Shown: positions 44,720 through 53,717 of the stretch, piece by piece
Layout: each line of letters opens with the position of its first letter
How positions within the stretch are numbered: position 1 is the first letter of the stretch
Source of the DNA: Microbacterium flavescens
GTDB lineage: Bacteria; Actinomycetota; Actinomycetes; Actinomycetales; Microbacteriaceae
Assembly (NCBI RefSeq): GCF_018588945.1
Contig: NZ_JAFIWA010000002.1
Coordinates: 580,595-644,594 of the forward strand
Direction of reading: 5' to 3'
DNA length: 64,000 nt
Translations under genes and position numbers: made by a program
Notes under the pieces: generated by a model
Database searches by the model: none
Told to the model about the DNA's origin: nothing
What the model saw: the letters and a program-made list of their open reading frames with translations, nothing else

Positions 44720-46075
44720 GTGACCACACGAGCACCACACGAGCAGTACCGTCAGGACGTCGCGCAGGCCGCGGATCTCGATCAGGATCTCCGCACCTAT
44801 GTGCTCGACACCTCCGTGCTGCTGAGCGATCCGCGGGCGTTCTTCCGTTTCGCCGAGCACAACGTCGTGATCCCCGTCGTGGTGATCACCGAGCTCGAGG
44901 GCAAGCGGCACGATCCCGAGATCGGCTACTTCGCGCGCCAGGCGCTCCGGCACCTCGACGAGCTGCGCGTCGAGCACGGTCGCCTCGACTTCCCGGTCCC
45001 GGTCGGCGAAGGCGGCACGCTGCGCGTGGAGCTCAACAACACCGACGCCGGCGTCCTTCCGTCGGGCATGCGCCTCGGCGACAACGACAGCCGCATCCTC
45101 GCCGTCGCGATGCATCTCGCGTCCGACGGGCAGGAGGTCACCGTGGTCTCGAAGGACCTCCCGATGCGCGTGAAAGCCGCTTCGCTCGGCGTCATCGCCG
45201 AGGAGTACCTCGCCGAGCAGGCGGTCGACTCCGGCTGGACCGGCATCGCGACGATCGACGTCTCGGGCGACGACATCAGCGACCTCTACGAGAGCGAGGT
45301 GGCCTCGAGCGACGAGGTCCGCGGACTTCCCGTCAACACCGGCCTCATCATCCACTCCGAGCGCGGCTCGGCACTCGGCCGCGTCACCTCCGAGGGCTCG
45401 TACAAGCTCGTGCGCGGCGACCGCGAGGTCTTCGGCCTGCACGGCCGCTCCGCCGAGCAGCGCATCGCCATCGACCTGCTGACCGATCCCGACGTGGGGA
45501 TTGTCTCGCTCGGCGGTCGCGCCGGCACCGGCAAGTCGGCGCTCGCCCTCTGCGCGGGGCTCGAGGCGGTGCTCGAACGCCAGCAGCAGCGCAAGATCAT
45601 CGTCTTCCGGCCGCTGTTCGCCGTCGGCGGGCAGGAGCTCGGCTACCTGCCGGGCGATCAGCAGGAGAAGATGAACCCCTGGGGCCAGGCGGTCTTCGAC
45701 ACCCTCGGCTCCGTCGTCTCGACGAACGTGCTCGAAGAGGTCGTCGAGAGGGGACTGCTCGAGGTGATGCCGCTGACCCACATCCGCGGTCGCTCGCTGC
45801 ACGACGCGTTCGTGATCGTCGACGAGGCGCAGTCGCTCGAGCGCAACGTGCTGCTCACGGTGCTCAGCCGCATAGGCCAGAACTCCCGCGTCGTGCTGAC
45901 CCACGACGTCGGGCAGCGCGACAACCTGCGCGTCGGCCGCCACGACGGCGTCGCCTCGGTCATCGAGACCCTGAAGGGACACGGCCTGTTCGGGCACGTC
46001 ACGCTGGCCCGGTCGGAGCGGTCGGCCATCGCCGCTCTCGTCACCGACCTGCTGGAGGCGGGCGAGCTCGCCTGA
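44720..46075 (+). CDS. PhoH-like ATPase with N-terminal PIN domain (PhoH2)
   Basis: 451-aa two-domain RNase/ATPase. The PIN domain (about 20-150) starts with [18 protein letters not shown] and has the acidic positions VITELEG and [11 protein letters not shown]. The PhoH ATPase has Walker [16 protein letters not shown], Walker [14 protein letters not shown] and motif VI-like residues. PIN-PhoH proteins of mycobacteria act as RNA helicase/RNases. The GTG at 44720 follows a GGGAG-rich stretch after a ~170-base untranslated region. Synteny (uppS-phoH-fumC-xseAB-ispH) is that of M. tuberculosis phoH2. Confidence 0.95.
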   Translation: MTTRAPHEQYRQDVAQAADLDQDLRTYVLDTSVLLSDPRAFFRFAEHNVVIPVVVITELEGKRHDPEIGYFARQALRHLDELRVEHGRLDFPVPVGEGGTLRVELNNTDAGVLPSGMRLGDNDSRILAVAMHLASDGQEVTVVSKDLPMRVKAASLGVIAEEYLAEQAVDSGWTGIATIDVSGDDISDLYESEVASSDEVRGLPVNTGLIIHSERGSALGRVTSEGSYKLVRGDREVFGLHGRSAEQRIAIDLLTDPDVGIVSLGGRAGTGKSALALCAGLEAVLERQQQRKIIVFRPLFAVGGQELGYLPGDQQEKMNPWGQAVFDTLGSVVSTNVLEEVVERGLLEVMPLTHIRGRSLHDAFVIVDEAQSLERNVLLTVLSRIGQNSRVVLTHDVGQRDNLRVGRHDGVASVIETLKGHGLFGHVTLARSERSAIAALVTDLLEAGELA

Positions 46076-46085
46076 TCGTCCGGAA

Positions 46086-46112
46086 GGGGCCGGGATGCCG
46101 CATCCCGGCCCC
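46086..46112. terminator. 27-nt palindrome after phoH
   Basis: Perfect 13-bp arms (46086-46098 and 46100-46112) around a single central base, containing GGATGC/GCATCC. It lies ten bases after the phoH stop. Confidence 0.65.
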
Positions 46113-46150
46113 TCCCGCGCGTCCGCAGGCGCCGGACAATCGCTTTCCAA

Positions 46151-46170
46151 GAATGAGAAGAGTCTCATTC
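46151..46170. promoter_or_regulatory. AT-rich inverted repeat, candidate operator
   Basis: Arms GAATGAGA (46151-46158) and TCTCATTC (46163-46170) are a perfect 8-bp inverted repeat around AGAG. It is unusually AT-rich for this genome and lies about 80 bases before the secreted repeat protein. Probably an operator; I do not know the regulator. Confidence 0.5.
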
Positions 46171-46249
46171 CCCATGCCGTTGCGGCACTCGACGGTCTGC
46201 CACCATGGGTAGTGGTGCACTCGTCGCACTGGGGATGGGAAGGCGAAGC

Positions 46250-47068
46250 GTGGAGAGTCGTACGCGTCTGGCTGTCGGCGGCATGTCTGCCGTCGCTGCG
46301 AGCGTTGCGGTGATCTGCGTGGTGGCGCTCACGAACAGCGCGGCGCTCGCCGATGCCGCAGGCACGTCGATCGAGGCGGCGCCCGTGGTGGTGCCGGCAG
46401 CGCCCGGCGAACCCGAAGCGACGGTCGACGACGCCCCCGAGCGCGCTGCGGCGCCGAAGCCCACGACCGACCCCACGCCCAGCGCGCCGATCGCCGAGGT
46501 GGTCCCCGCGCCCGCGCCGAAGGTCGTCCAGCCCGCAGAACCCGACAAGGTCGGGCCGTCGCCGTCCTCGCCTTCGGTCCAGCCGTCCGCCGGTCCGACG
46601 ACGGCACCGTCCAAGGATGAGGCGATCGCCGAAGCCGAAGCCTCCGGATCCTGGGACGCCGCCCGCATGTGGGCCGAGCGCCGCGGATGGTCGGAGGAGC
46701 GCATCGAGGAATGGATCGACCGGCTCGAGAAGGCGCGCGGCCCGCTGTCCCAGTGGCGCGGGCAGAGCGACGACGACGACCGAGACAGCCAGGGGCTGGT
46801 CGGTGGCGGCGCCGTCCGCGACGACTCCGGCCGCGACGATTCCGGCCGCGACGACTCCGGGCGCGACAACTCGGATCGCGACGACACCGAGCGCCGGGCC
46901 ACCGCCCCGCACGGGAACCCACACGACTCGAAGGACCGGCCGAACGCGGCCCAGTCCTCGAAAGAGCGCCCCGCGCACGCGGGAGCGAACGCCGACCACC
47001 GGTCAACGAAGCCCGGGCTCGGCGCGAAGAAGGATCGATCGCGCGACTCCCCAGACCGACGCGATTGA
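46250..47068 (+). CDS. Secreted low-complexity protein with RDDSG repeats
   Basis: 272-aa exported protein of unknown function. A signal peptide (MESRTRLAVGGMSAVAASVA and on to about SAALADA, with Ala-x-Ala sites) is followed by a Pro/Ala-rich linker (50-125). A single predicted helix pair follows (DEAIAEAEASGSWDAARMWAERRGWSEERIEEWIDRLEKAR), then tandem pentapeptides RDDSG, RDDSG, RDDSG, RDNSD, RDDTE and a charged tail. No anchor is seen. Start GTG 46250 has GGGAAGG upstream; ATG 46205 is a less likely start. A strong terminator follows, and a two-component system converges from the right. Confidence 0.75.
   Translation: MESRTRLAVGGMSAVAASVAVICVVALTNSAALADAAGTSIEAAPVVVPAAPGEPEATVDDAPERAAAPKPTTDPTPSAPIAEVVPAPAPKVVQPAEPDKVGPSPSSPSVQPSAGPTTAPSKDEAIAEAEASGSWDAARMWAERRGWSEERIEEWIDRLEKARGPLSQWRGQSDDDDRDSQGLVGGGAVRDDSGRDDSGRDDSGRDNSDRDDTERRATAPHGNPHDSKDRPNAAQSSKERPAHAGANADHRSTKPGLGAKKDRSRDSPDRRD
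46817..46891 (+). repeat. 15-bp tandem repeat (five units) inside the secreted protein gene
   Basis: Units begin at 46817, 46832, 46847, 46862 and 46877. The first three are nearly identical (CGCGACGACTCCGGC type) and the last two degenerate. Being a multiple of three, copy-number change would keep the reading frame. Confidence 0.85.
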
Positions 47069-47102
47069 TAGATGGCCGGATCCCCCAGTCCGGCCCTTCC
47101 CA

Positions 47103-47135
47103 GCCCCCGGCGTCCCCCAACGCCGGGGGCTTCTT
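47103..47135 (+). terminator. Intrinsic terminator after the secreted repeat protein
   Basis: An 11-bp stem (47103-47113 with 47120-47130), six-base loop and a following TTCTT. Confidence 0.85.
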
Positions 47136-47147
47136 CGCGGGTGCGGG

Positions 47148-47804
47148 TCACTCCCAGCGGTAGCCGGCGCCGCGCACGGTGATGATGTGGTCGGGGCCGA
47201 GCTTGCCGCGCAGGTAGCGCACGTACACATCGACGACGTTGGAGCCCGGGTCGAAGTCGAGTCCCCACACGCGGCTCAGCAGCAGCTCGCGGCTGAGCAC
47301 GCGTCCGGGGTTGCGCAGGAACTGCTCGGCGAGGGCGAATTCGCGCGCCGACAGGTCGACGTCGCGTCCGCCGACCGTCGCGCGGCGCGCCAGGATGTCG
47401 AGCACGACATCGCCGTGCGAGACCGCCACCCCGACCTGGGGAGTGGTCTCTCGCAGGCGCGAGCGGACCCGCGCGAGCAGCTCTTCGAAGGTGAACGGCT
47501 TGGGCACGTAGTCGTTGGCTCCGGCATCCAGCCCCTCGACGGTGTCTCGCGTGCTGGAGCGCGCCGTGAGCATGATCACCGGCACGACCGACCCGCGGGC
47601 CCGCAGCTCGCGCAGCACCTCGAAGCCGTCCATCGTCGGCAGACCGACGTCGAGCAGCACGAGGTCGGCGTCGCCGCGGAGGGCCACGGTGAGGGCTTCG
47701 GCCCCGTCCTCGACGAGGATGGTCTGGTAGCCCGCGGCCTCGAGGCCGCGGCTGACGAACGAGGCGATGCGGGGCTCGTCCTCGACGATGAGGATCCGTG
47801 TCAT
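47148..47804 (-). CDS. OmpR-family response regulator (second system)
   Basis: 218-aa regulator. Receiver domain: acidic pair in VEDEP, phosphoacceptor D52 (LLDVGLPTMDG), TAR and KPFTFEELL. The winged-helix domain ends ITVRGAGYRWE. It resembles the CusR/MprA group but no specific name is justified. It is the second gene of the operon: its ATG overlaps the kinase stop (ATGA). It converges on the secreted repeat protein, a possible target. Confidence 0.95.
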   Translation of the reverse strand: MTRILIVEDEPRIASFVSRGLEAAGYQTILVEDGAEALTVALRGDADLVLLDVGLPTMDGFEVLRELRARGSVVPVIMLTARSSTRDTVEGLDAGANDYVPKPFTFEELLARVRSRLRETTPQVGVAVSHGDVVLDILARRATVGGRDVDLSAREFALAEQFLRNPGRVLSRELLLSRVWGLDFDPGSNVVDVYVRYLRGKLGPDHIITVRGAGYRWE

Positions 47805-49312
47805 GCCGATGTCTCCCGCTGCAGAACGTCGCCCGCCCTCACCGGTGCCGGCAGGGCGGCGGCGGTGGGCGGGAGGTGGATGGTGAAGGTGGCGCCGCCG
47901 CCCGGTGTGTCGGTGACGGCGCACGAGCCCCCGTGGCCCTTCGTGATCGCATCGACGATCGCGAGGCCGAGCCCCGAGCCGCCGACGCTCCGCTTGCCGT
48001 GGGCGCGGTCGAAGCGGCGGAAGATGCGGCTGCGGGAAGCCGGCGGGATGCCGGGTCCGTGGTCGCGGACCCACAGCCGGGCGCCGGCAGCGTCGAGCGA
48101 GCTGCCGATCTCGATCGGCGTGCCGGCAGGCGTGTACTTGGCGGCGTTGTCGGCGAGCTGGAGCCACGCCTGCAGGAGGCGGTCGTGGTCGCCGCGCACG
48201 ACCCCCTGCGCGTGCGCCTCGACGGTCCACGCGTGCTGCGGGATGACGGCCACGAGCTCTCCGACGCGCGCGGTGAGGGCCGAGAGGTCGACGTCGCGCA
48301 TGACGTACGAATCGCCCTCCGCGGCGGCGAGCTGGTCGATGTCCTCGACGAGCCGGGCGAGGCGGTCGAGCTCGGCGATGCCGATCTCGCGCGCGGACGC
48401 GGCGTCGCCGGCGTCGCCGGGGTTCATCAGCTCGAGGTGCCCCCGCACGATCGTGATCGGGGTCTTCAGCTCGTGGCGGACGTCGTCCAGCAGCTGGCGC
48501 TGCACGTCGACGGAGCCCTCGATGCGGTCGAGCATCGAGTTGACGGTCCGCGACAGGTCGGAGATGTCGTCGTTGCCCTGCGTCGACAGGCGCGGCGACA
48601 GGTCGGCGATCGTGATGGCGTCGGCCGTCTCGCGCATCAGGCGGATCGGGGAGAGCAGGCGGCCGGTGACGAACCAGCCGACGACGCCGATGGCCGCGAG
48701 CACGACGAGCGCGGCGATGATGTAGGTCGCCATGGCCGCGGTCACGGGTTCGAGCTCGGCGCCGATGTCGACGGCGCGGACGTAGACGCCCTTGCGTGAG
48801 TCGCCCTCCATCTGCACGGGGATCGCGATGTAGCGAAGAGACCCCTCGTCGGTCGCCGCGGTCCCGACCGTGGTCTCGCCGTCCGCCGTATCCGCGACAG
48901 CCCGATCGATCAGCTCCTGATCGCGCGAGATGTCGAAGCCGGACAGCGTTGCCGGCTTGAAGCGCGGGGCACCGTCGAGGATGGCGACGGACGCCTCGTT
49001 CCGTCCGGGTACGAGTTGCGACACGGCCGCGTAGAGGAAGTCCTCGACCGTCTTGAAGTCCTGGAGGTCGATGGCTTGCGTCGCCGTGGCCTCGCCGGTT
49101 TCGGGCTCCGCCGCGTTCTCGACGGGGTCGGCGACGGTCTGGAGACTCTTGACCTGCATCTCCAGCCGCTCGCCCACCTCGTGGACCACGCGCTCGCGCT
49201 GAACCAGGAAGGTGACACTGCCGACGATGGCCAGGCCGACGCAGGCCACGGCGAGGATCGCAGCGAGGATCCTCACGCGGGCCGGGATCGGCCGGGGCGT
49301 CGAGCGGGTCAC
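47801..49312 (-). CDS. Sensor histidine kinase (second system)
   Basis: 503-aa kinase. First membrane segment about residues 13-35 (RILAAILAVACVGLAIVGSVTFLV), then an extracytoplasmic sensor of ~150 residues. The second membrane segment is TYIIAALVVLAAIGVVGWFVTG, followed by HAMP, the H-box DVRHELKTPITIVRGHLELM, N-box LQLADNAAKYTPAG, G1 RDHGPGIP and G2 GGSGLGLAIV. It resembles two-component sensors encoded with MprAB/CutS-like regulators. GATAAT is exactly six bases before the GTG at 49312, so the operon is probably leaderless. The sensed signal is unknown. Confidence 0.95.
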   Translation of the reverse strand: MTRSTPRPIPARVRILAAILAVACVGLAIVGSVTFLVQRERVVHEVGERLEMQVKSLQTVADPVENAAEPETGEATATQAIDLQDFKTVEDFLYAAVSQLVPGRNEASVAILDGAPRFKPATLSGFDISRDQELIDRAVADTADGETTVGTAATDEGSLRYIAIPVQMEGDSRKGVYVRAVDIGAELEPVTAAMATYIIAALVVLAAIGVVGWFVTGRLLSPIRLMRETADAITIADLSPRLSTQGNDDISDLSRTVNSMLDRIEGSVDVQRQLLDDVRHELKTPITIVRGHLELMNPGDAGDAASAREIGIAELDRLARLVEDIDQLAAAEGDSYVMRDVDLSALTARVGELVAVIPQHAWTVEAHAQGVVRGDHDRLLQAWLQLADNAAKYTPAGTPIEIGSSLDAAGARLWVRDHGPGIPPASRSRIFRRFDRAHGKRSVGGSGLGLAIVDAITKGHGGSCAVTDTPGGGATFTIHLPPTAAALPAPVRAGDVLQRETSA

Positions 49313-49358
49313 CCCCTGATTATCGCCCGCGGGAGGCTCCAGCGGCACGAACCGTCGC

Positions 49359-50753
49359 TCAGCCCGGGTGCGTCATCGACAGGAGGTGGAGCTTCTCGTC
49401 GAGCTGCTCGAGCGTGAGCTCGCCTCGCTCGACGTAGCCGAGGTCGATCACAGCCTCGCGAACCGTGATGCCCTTGGCCACCGAGTGCTTGGCGATCTTC
49501 GCAGCCGCCTCGTAGCCGATGAGCTTGTTGAGGGGCGTCACGATCGAGGGCGACATGCCCGCGTAGGCTGCAGCGCGCTCCACATTCGCCTCGAGACCGT
49601 CGATGGTCTTGTCGGCGAGCAGGCGCGACGCGTTGGCCAGCAGGCTGATCGACTCGAGCACGGCCGTGCCCATGACGGGGATCGCGACGTTGAGCTCGAA
49701 CGAGCCCGAAGCCCCGGCCCATGCCACGGTCGCGTCGTTGCCGATCACACGCGCGCACACCATGAGCGTCGCCTCGGGGACGACCGGGTTGACCTTGCCG
49801 GGCATGATCGAGGAGCCGGGCTGGAGGTCGGGGATGTGCAGCTCGCCGAGGCCGGTGTTGGGGCCGGAGCCCATCCAGCGGATGTCGTTGTTGATCTTGG
49901 TGAGCGAGACGGCGATGGTGCGGAGAGCGCCGGATGCCTCGACAAGCCCGTCGCGGTTGGCCTGAGCCTCGAAGTGGTCCTTGGCCTCGGTGATGGGCAG
50001 CTCGGTGTCGGCGACGATGAGCTCGATGACCTTCTGCGGGAAGCCGAGGGGGGTGTTGATGCCGGTGCCGACGGCGGTGCCGCCGAGCGGGACCTCGGCC
50101 ACGCGGGGGAGCACCGACTGCACGCGCTCGATGCCGAGGCGCAGCTGGCGGGCGTAGCCGCCGAATTCCTGGCCGAGCGTGACGGGCGTCGCGTCCATCA
50201 GGTGCGTGCGCCCGGACTTCACGACCGACTTCCAGGCCTCAGCCTTCGCCTCGAGTGCGACCGCGAGGTGGTCGAGCGCGGGGATGAGGTCGTCGATGAG
50301 CTCCTGGGTGACGGCGATGTGCACCGAGGTGGGGAAGACGTCGTTGGACGACTGCGAGGCGTTGACGTGGTCGTTGGGGTGCACCGTCTGGCCGAGGTCC
50401 TGCGTCGCAAGCGTCGCGAGGACCTCGTTCATGTTCATGTTCGACGACGTGCCGCTGCCGGTCTGGTAGACGTCGATCGGGAACTGGTCGGCGTACTCGC
50501 CGGCGATGATGCGGTCGGCCGCTCGGGCGATGGCGTCGGCGATGGCGCCGTCGAGCGTGCCCAGCTCTTTGTTGGCGAGGGCAGCGGCCTTCTTGATGCG
50601 GGCGAGCGCCACGATCTGAGCGGCCTCGAGCGGGTCGCCCGAAATGGGGAAGTTCTCGACGGCGCGCTGGGTCTGCGCGGCGTACAGCGCGTCCTTGGGG
50701 ACGCGCACCTCACCCATGGTGTCGTGCTCGATGCGGTATTCGGTGTCGGTCAC
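49359..50753 (-). CDS. fumC: Fumarate hydratase, class II
   Basis: 464-aa TCA-cycle enzyme interconverting fumarate and malate, oxygen-stable and iron-free. Family signatures include [16 protein letters not shown], the catalytic-site segment [35 protein letters not shown] and the fumarase/aspartase signature [11 protein letters not shown]. The GTG start has a good GGAGGA ribosome-binding site. It is followed downstream only by the two-component genes; upstream lies the carbonic anhydrase. The phoH-fumC-DUF4245-xseBA-ispH neighbourhood is conserved in mycobacteria (fum is Rv1098c). Confidence 0.97.
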   Translation of the reverse strand: MTDTEYRIEHDTMGEVRVPKDALYAAQTQRAVENFPISGDPLEAAQIVALARIKKAAALANKELGTLDGAIADAIARAADRIIAGEYADQFPIDVYQTGSGTSSNMNMNEVLATLATQDLGQTVHPNDHVNASQSSNDVFPTSVHIAVTQELIDDLIPALDHLAVALEAKAEAWKSVVKSGRTHLMDATPVTLGQEFGGYARQLRLGIERVQSVLPRVAEVPLGGTAVGTGINTPLGFPQKVIELIVADTELPITEAKDHFEAQANRDGLVEASGALRTIAVSLTKINNDIRWMGSGPNTGLGELHIPDLQPGSSIMPGKVNPVVPEATLMVCARVIGNDATVAWAGASGSFELNVAIPVMGTAVLESISLLANASRLLADKTIDGLEANVERAAAYAGMSPSIVTPLNKLIGYEAAAKIAKHSVAKGITVREAVIDLGYVERGELTLEQLDEKLHLLSMTHPG

Positions 50754-50785
50754 TTCGTCGTTCCTCCGTTGGTGGCGAGTGTGCG

Positions 50786-51439
50786 TCAGGATTCTTCGCC
50801 GAGCTCGCCGACGAGGACGTCGGGAACGGCGGTGCCTTCGGCGAGTCGGTAGTTGGCGCCCACGATGGCCAGGCGGCCCTCGGCGACGGCGTCGCTGATG
50901 AGCTCGGACGAGTGCAGCAGCTCGCCGCACGTGTCGCGCAGGTGCTCACGGCCGACGTGCTCGGGATCGATCCTCGCGGGCGGGACGCCGTCGACCGTTC
51001 CCTCGCGCACGACGCGATGCACCGCGGGCACGATGGGGGCGATCTGGCGCCAGATGTGCGGCGGGAGCGGCGGGGCTCCGGGCAGCGTGCTCTCGATGGC
51101 CGCGCCCACGGCGCCGCACTCGTCATGCCCGAGCACGATGATGAGCGGCACCTCGAGGACGGCGACGGCGTACTCGAGGCTGCCGACCACGGAGTCCGAG
51201 ATGACCTGGCCGGCGTTCCGGACGACGAAGAGGTCGCCCAGCCCCTTGTCGAAGATGATCTCGGCCGCGAGCCGCGAGTCGGAGCAGCCGAAGAGCGCGG
51301 CGCGGGGCCGCTGCCCTGCAGCGAGGTCGTGCCGGCGCTCGACGTCCTGGCGCGGGTGGCGGGGCTCGCCCGCCACGAAGCGCGCGTTTCCGCGGCGCAT
51401 CTCCTGCCACACCTTGCTCGGCGACGGATGCTCGCTCAC
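50786..51439 (-). CDS. Beta-class carbonic anhydrase
   Basis: 217-aa zinc enzyme interconverting CO2 and bicarbonate. Zinc ligands and dyad are clear: FGCSDSR (Cys and the Asp-Arg dyad) and LGHDECGAV (His and Cys). [23 protein letters not shown] is the family core. Bicarbonate may feed the ppc reaction encoded elsewhere in the window. The GTG start overlaps the DUF4245 stop (GTGA) and has GGAGGAG upstream, so it belongs to the xseA-xseB-DUF4245 operon. Confidence 0.95.
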   Translation of the reverse strand: MSEHPSPSKVWQEMRRGNARFVAGEPRHPRQDVERRHDLAAGQRPRAALFGCSDSRLAAEIIFDKGLGDLFVVRNAGQVISDSVVGSLEYAVAVLEVPLIIVLGHDECGAVGAAIESTLPGAPPLPPHIWRQIAPIVPAVHRVVREGTVDGVPPARIDPEHVGREHLRDTCGELLHSSELISDAVAEGRLAIVGANYRLAEGTAVPDVLVGELGEES

Positions 51440-52074
51440 TCGGTCTCCTCCTGCAGTTCGCGGACCTCGGGGGAGACGACCGCGGCGACCTCTTCGAGCG
51501 TCGCCTCGCCGGCCTTGCCGTAGATCAGGATGGTGTCGGCTCCCGCCTGGGTCGACAGCGCTCCGGTGATGTTCCCGGCGCGCGACGGGTCGGCGATGTC
51601 ATAGCGGTCCCAGGTGATCCCGTCGACGGTCAGCGTGCCGTCAGGGCTCGCGCCCGAGAGCACACGCGCCGGCCATCCCGGGTCGGCGTCGAAGCCCTGC
51701 GCGACGCGCGCGAACCAGGTTTCGTCGACGTACACGATGGTCCACGCGCGCGGGCTGTCGCCCTCGACCGACGCGGCATTGACCTGCCACTCGGAGGGCG
51801 CGTCGGGCGCGATCACCGCGCGGCCTTCGGCGGCGCCCACGCGCTCTGCCACGGCCGCGACGTCGATGGGCTCGCGTGGCGGCGGCGTACCGCGCGGGAC
51901 GGCGAGGATGATGACGACCACGATGCCGATCGTGACGATGAGGGCCGCGATCAGGTTGCGGGTGTTCTGGCTCTCGCGGTGGACGCGCGAGGAGTCGGCC
52001 TTGCGGGCGGCCGCTTCGCCCGGGGTCTCGGGGCGGCCGAGCTCGGCGACGATCCGCGGGGACTTCGCCATCAT
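51436..52074 (-). CDS. DUF4245 family membrane protein
   Basis: 212-aa actinobacterial protein. Cytosolic N-terminus MMAKSPRIVAELGRPETPGE, one membrane helix (LIAALIVTIGIVVVIILAV, about 39-57) and an extracytoplasmic domain with WTIVYVDETWFARVAQ and DRYDIADPSRAGNITGAL. It is equivalent to M. tuberculosis Rv1100 by family and neighbourhood. Function unknown. Its ATG overlaps the xseB stop (ATGA), and its stop overlaps the carbonic anhydrase start. ATG 52071 is the immediate alternative start. Confidence 0.94.
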   Translation of the reverse strand: MMAKSPRIVAELGRPETPGEAAARKADSSRVHRESQNTRNLIAALIVTIGIVVVIILAVPRGTPPPREPIDVAAVAERVGAAEGRAVIAPDAPSEWQVNAASVEGDSPRAWTIVYVDETWFARVAQGFDADPGWPARVLSGASPDGTLTVDGITWDRYDIADPSRAGNITGALSTQAGADTILIYGKAGEATLEEVAAVVSPEVRELQEETE

Positions 52075-52313
52075 GCGCGCTCCGCAGAGGCGGATTCGGC
52101 CGAGGATCGGGCGGCGTCGAGCCGGCGCTTGGCGCCGAGCAGCCACTCGTCGCAGCGTGCGGCGAGCGCCTCGCCGCGCTCCCAGAGCGCCAGTGAGTGC
52201 TCGAGCGTCGGCGCGCCCTGCTCGAGTTCTGCGACGACGCGCACGAGTTCGTCGCGGGCCTGCTCGAAGGAGAGGGAGGCGACGTCGGACGGTGCCCCGG
52301 TCGACTCGGTCAT
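52071..52313 (-). CDS. xseB: Exodeoxyribonuclease VII small subunit
   Basis: 80-aa helical subunit of exonuclease VII, the single-strand-specific nuclease. The core SFEQARDELVRVVAELEQGAPTLEHSLALWERGEALAARCDEWLLGAKRRLD matches the family. Located nine bases after xseA on the same transcript. Acts with xseA in mismatch repair and degradation of single-stranded DNA. Confidence 0.95.
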   Translation of the reverse strand: MTESTGAPSDVASLSFEQARDELVRVVAELEQGAPTLEHSLALWERGEALAARCDEWLLGAKRRLDAARSSAESASAERA

Positions 52314-52322
52314 GCTTCCATC

Positions 52323-53648
52323 CTAGTTCGGCGTGGCGGCGTCGCCCGCGGCGGCGACGTCGGCCTGGGGACCGGTGGACTCGGCGATCTCACCGTCGGA
52401 CCGGGCGGCGAACGACCCTCGACCGACCGTCACCACCACGGGCGTCGATGCCGGCGCCTGGGCGGCATCGCGCACGATGACGCCGTCGGCGAGGTGGGCG
52501 ATCGCGTACCCGCGGGCGAGCGTCGATGCGGGCGACAGGGCGCGCAGTGTGGCCCGCAGCTCGGCGGTGCGGCGCGCGTGCGACTCGAGCGCGCGGTCGA
52601 TCCGGTCGCGACCGCGCGCCGCCAGCAACTCGACCTCCTGGGCGCGCGAGCCGATCATCGACTCGGGGGAGCGGAGCGCGGGCCGGGACCGGAGCTGGTC
52701 GAGCTGCGCGATGTCGTGCGACACGCGCTGCGTGAGGCGGGAGGTGAGCCGTGAGCGCAGCTGGGCGACGAGCGCCCGCTGCTCGGCGACGTCCGGCACC
52801 ACGCGCTTGGCCGCGTCGGTGGGCGTCGAGGCGCGAAGGTCGGCGACGTCATCGAGGAGCGGATGGTCGTTCTCGTGGCCGATCGCGCTGACGATGGGAG
52901 TGGATGCCGCGGCCACGGCGCGCACCAGGCGCTCGTCGCTGAAGCCGAGGAGGGTCTGCGGGTCGCCGCCGCCGCGCGCGATGATGATGACGTCGACGTC
53001 AGGGGCGGCGTCGAGGGCCTTCAGCGCCGCGATCGTCTCCGGCACGCACCGCTCACCCTGGGAGGCGGCGTACTTCGTGCGGAACCTCACCTGCGGCCAG
53101 CGCAGCTCGGCGTTGCGGTGGACGTCCTTCTCGGCATCCGAGTTCTCGCCCGTGATGAGGCCGATGGTCTGCGGCAGGAACGGGAGCGGCTTGCGCCGCG
53201 ACGGGTCGAAGAGGCCCTCGGCCCGCAGCTGCGCGCGCAGACGCTCGAGACGCTCGAGCTGGTCACCGAGACCGACGTGCCGCATCGCCGAGACGCTGAA
53301 GCTGAAGTCGCCGGACTTGGCGAAGAAGTCGGCCTTGACGCACACGACGACGTGGTCGCCGACCTTGAGGTCGCCCGGCAGCCGCTCGCGGGTGGACGAC
53401 CAGATCCGGAACGAGATCGTCGCATCGGCCGAGTTGTCCTTCAGGCGGCCGAAGACGTTGCCGCCGCGCAGGTTCCACGACGTGATCTCACCCTCGACCC
53501 ACACCGAGCCCCAGGTCTGGATGAAGCCGCGGATCGTCTCGTTGAGCCGCGACACCGAGGTCGGCGCCTGAGGCGAGGAGTCCTTGGGGCGCACCGAGTC
53601 GGGCGGCGGCGCCTCGCCCGCGACGGGCTCGGGCTGGAAGGTCGTCAT
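52323..53648 (-). CDS. xseA: Exodeoxyribonuclease VII large subunit
   Basis: 441-aa catalytic subunit. An N-terminal OB-fold (VSRLNETIRGFIQTWGSVWVEGEITSWNLRGGNVFGRLKD) is followed by the catalytic domain with IIIARGGGDPQTLLGFSDERLVRAVAAASTPIVSAIGHENDHPLLDDVADLRASTPTDAA, including the conserved Asp/His set, and then a coiled coil and a C-terminal segment SPASTLARGYAI. A ~30-residue Pro-rich N-terminal extension precedes the OB-fold. RBS GAGAGGAC. Divergent from ispH. Confidence 0.97.
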   Translation of the reverse strand: MTTFQPEPVAGEAPPPDSVRPKDSSPQAPTSVSRLNETIRGFIQTWGSVWVEGEITSWNLRGGNVFGRLKDNSADATISFRIWSSTRERLPGDLKVGDHVVVCVKADFFAKSGDFSFSVSAMRHVGLGDQLERLERLRAQLRAEGLFDPSRRKPLPFLPQTIGLITGENSDAEKDVHRNAELRWPQVRFRTKYAASQGERCVPETIAALKALDAAPDVDVIIIARGGGDPQTLLGFSDERLVRAVAAASTPIVSAIGHENDHPLLDDVADLRASTPTDAAKRVVPDVAEQRALVAQLRSRLTSRLTQRVSHDIAQLDQLRSRPALRSPESMIGSRAQEVELLAARGRDRIDRALESHARRTAELRATLRALSPASTLARGYAIAHLADGVIVRDAAQAPASTPVVVTVGRGSFAARSDGEIAESTGPQADVAAAGDAATPN

Positions 53649-53717
53649 ACGGTCCTCTCGTGCCCCGGCGGGGCCGCTCCTCGGCCCGCGCACAGGGGCC
53701 GCCCGTAGAATCGAGGG

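Noticed and set aside
46205..46249. Earlier ATG for the secreted repeat protein.
   Set aside because: It has no ribosome-binding site and would put ~15 non-hydrophobic residues before the signal peptide; GTG 46250 has GGGAAGG.
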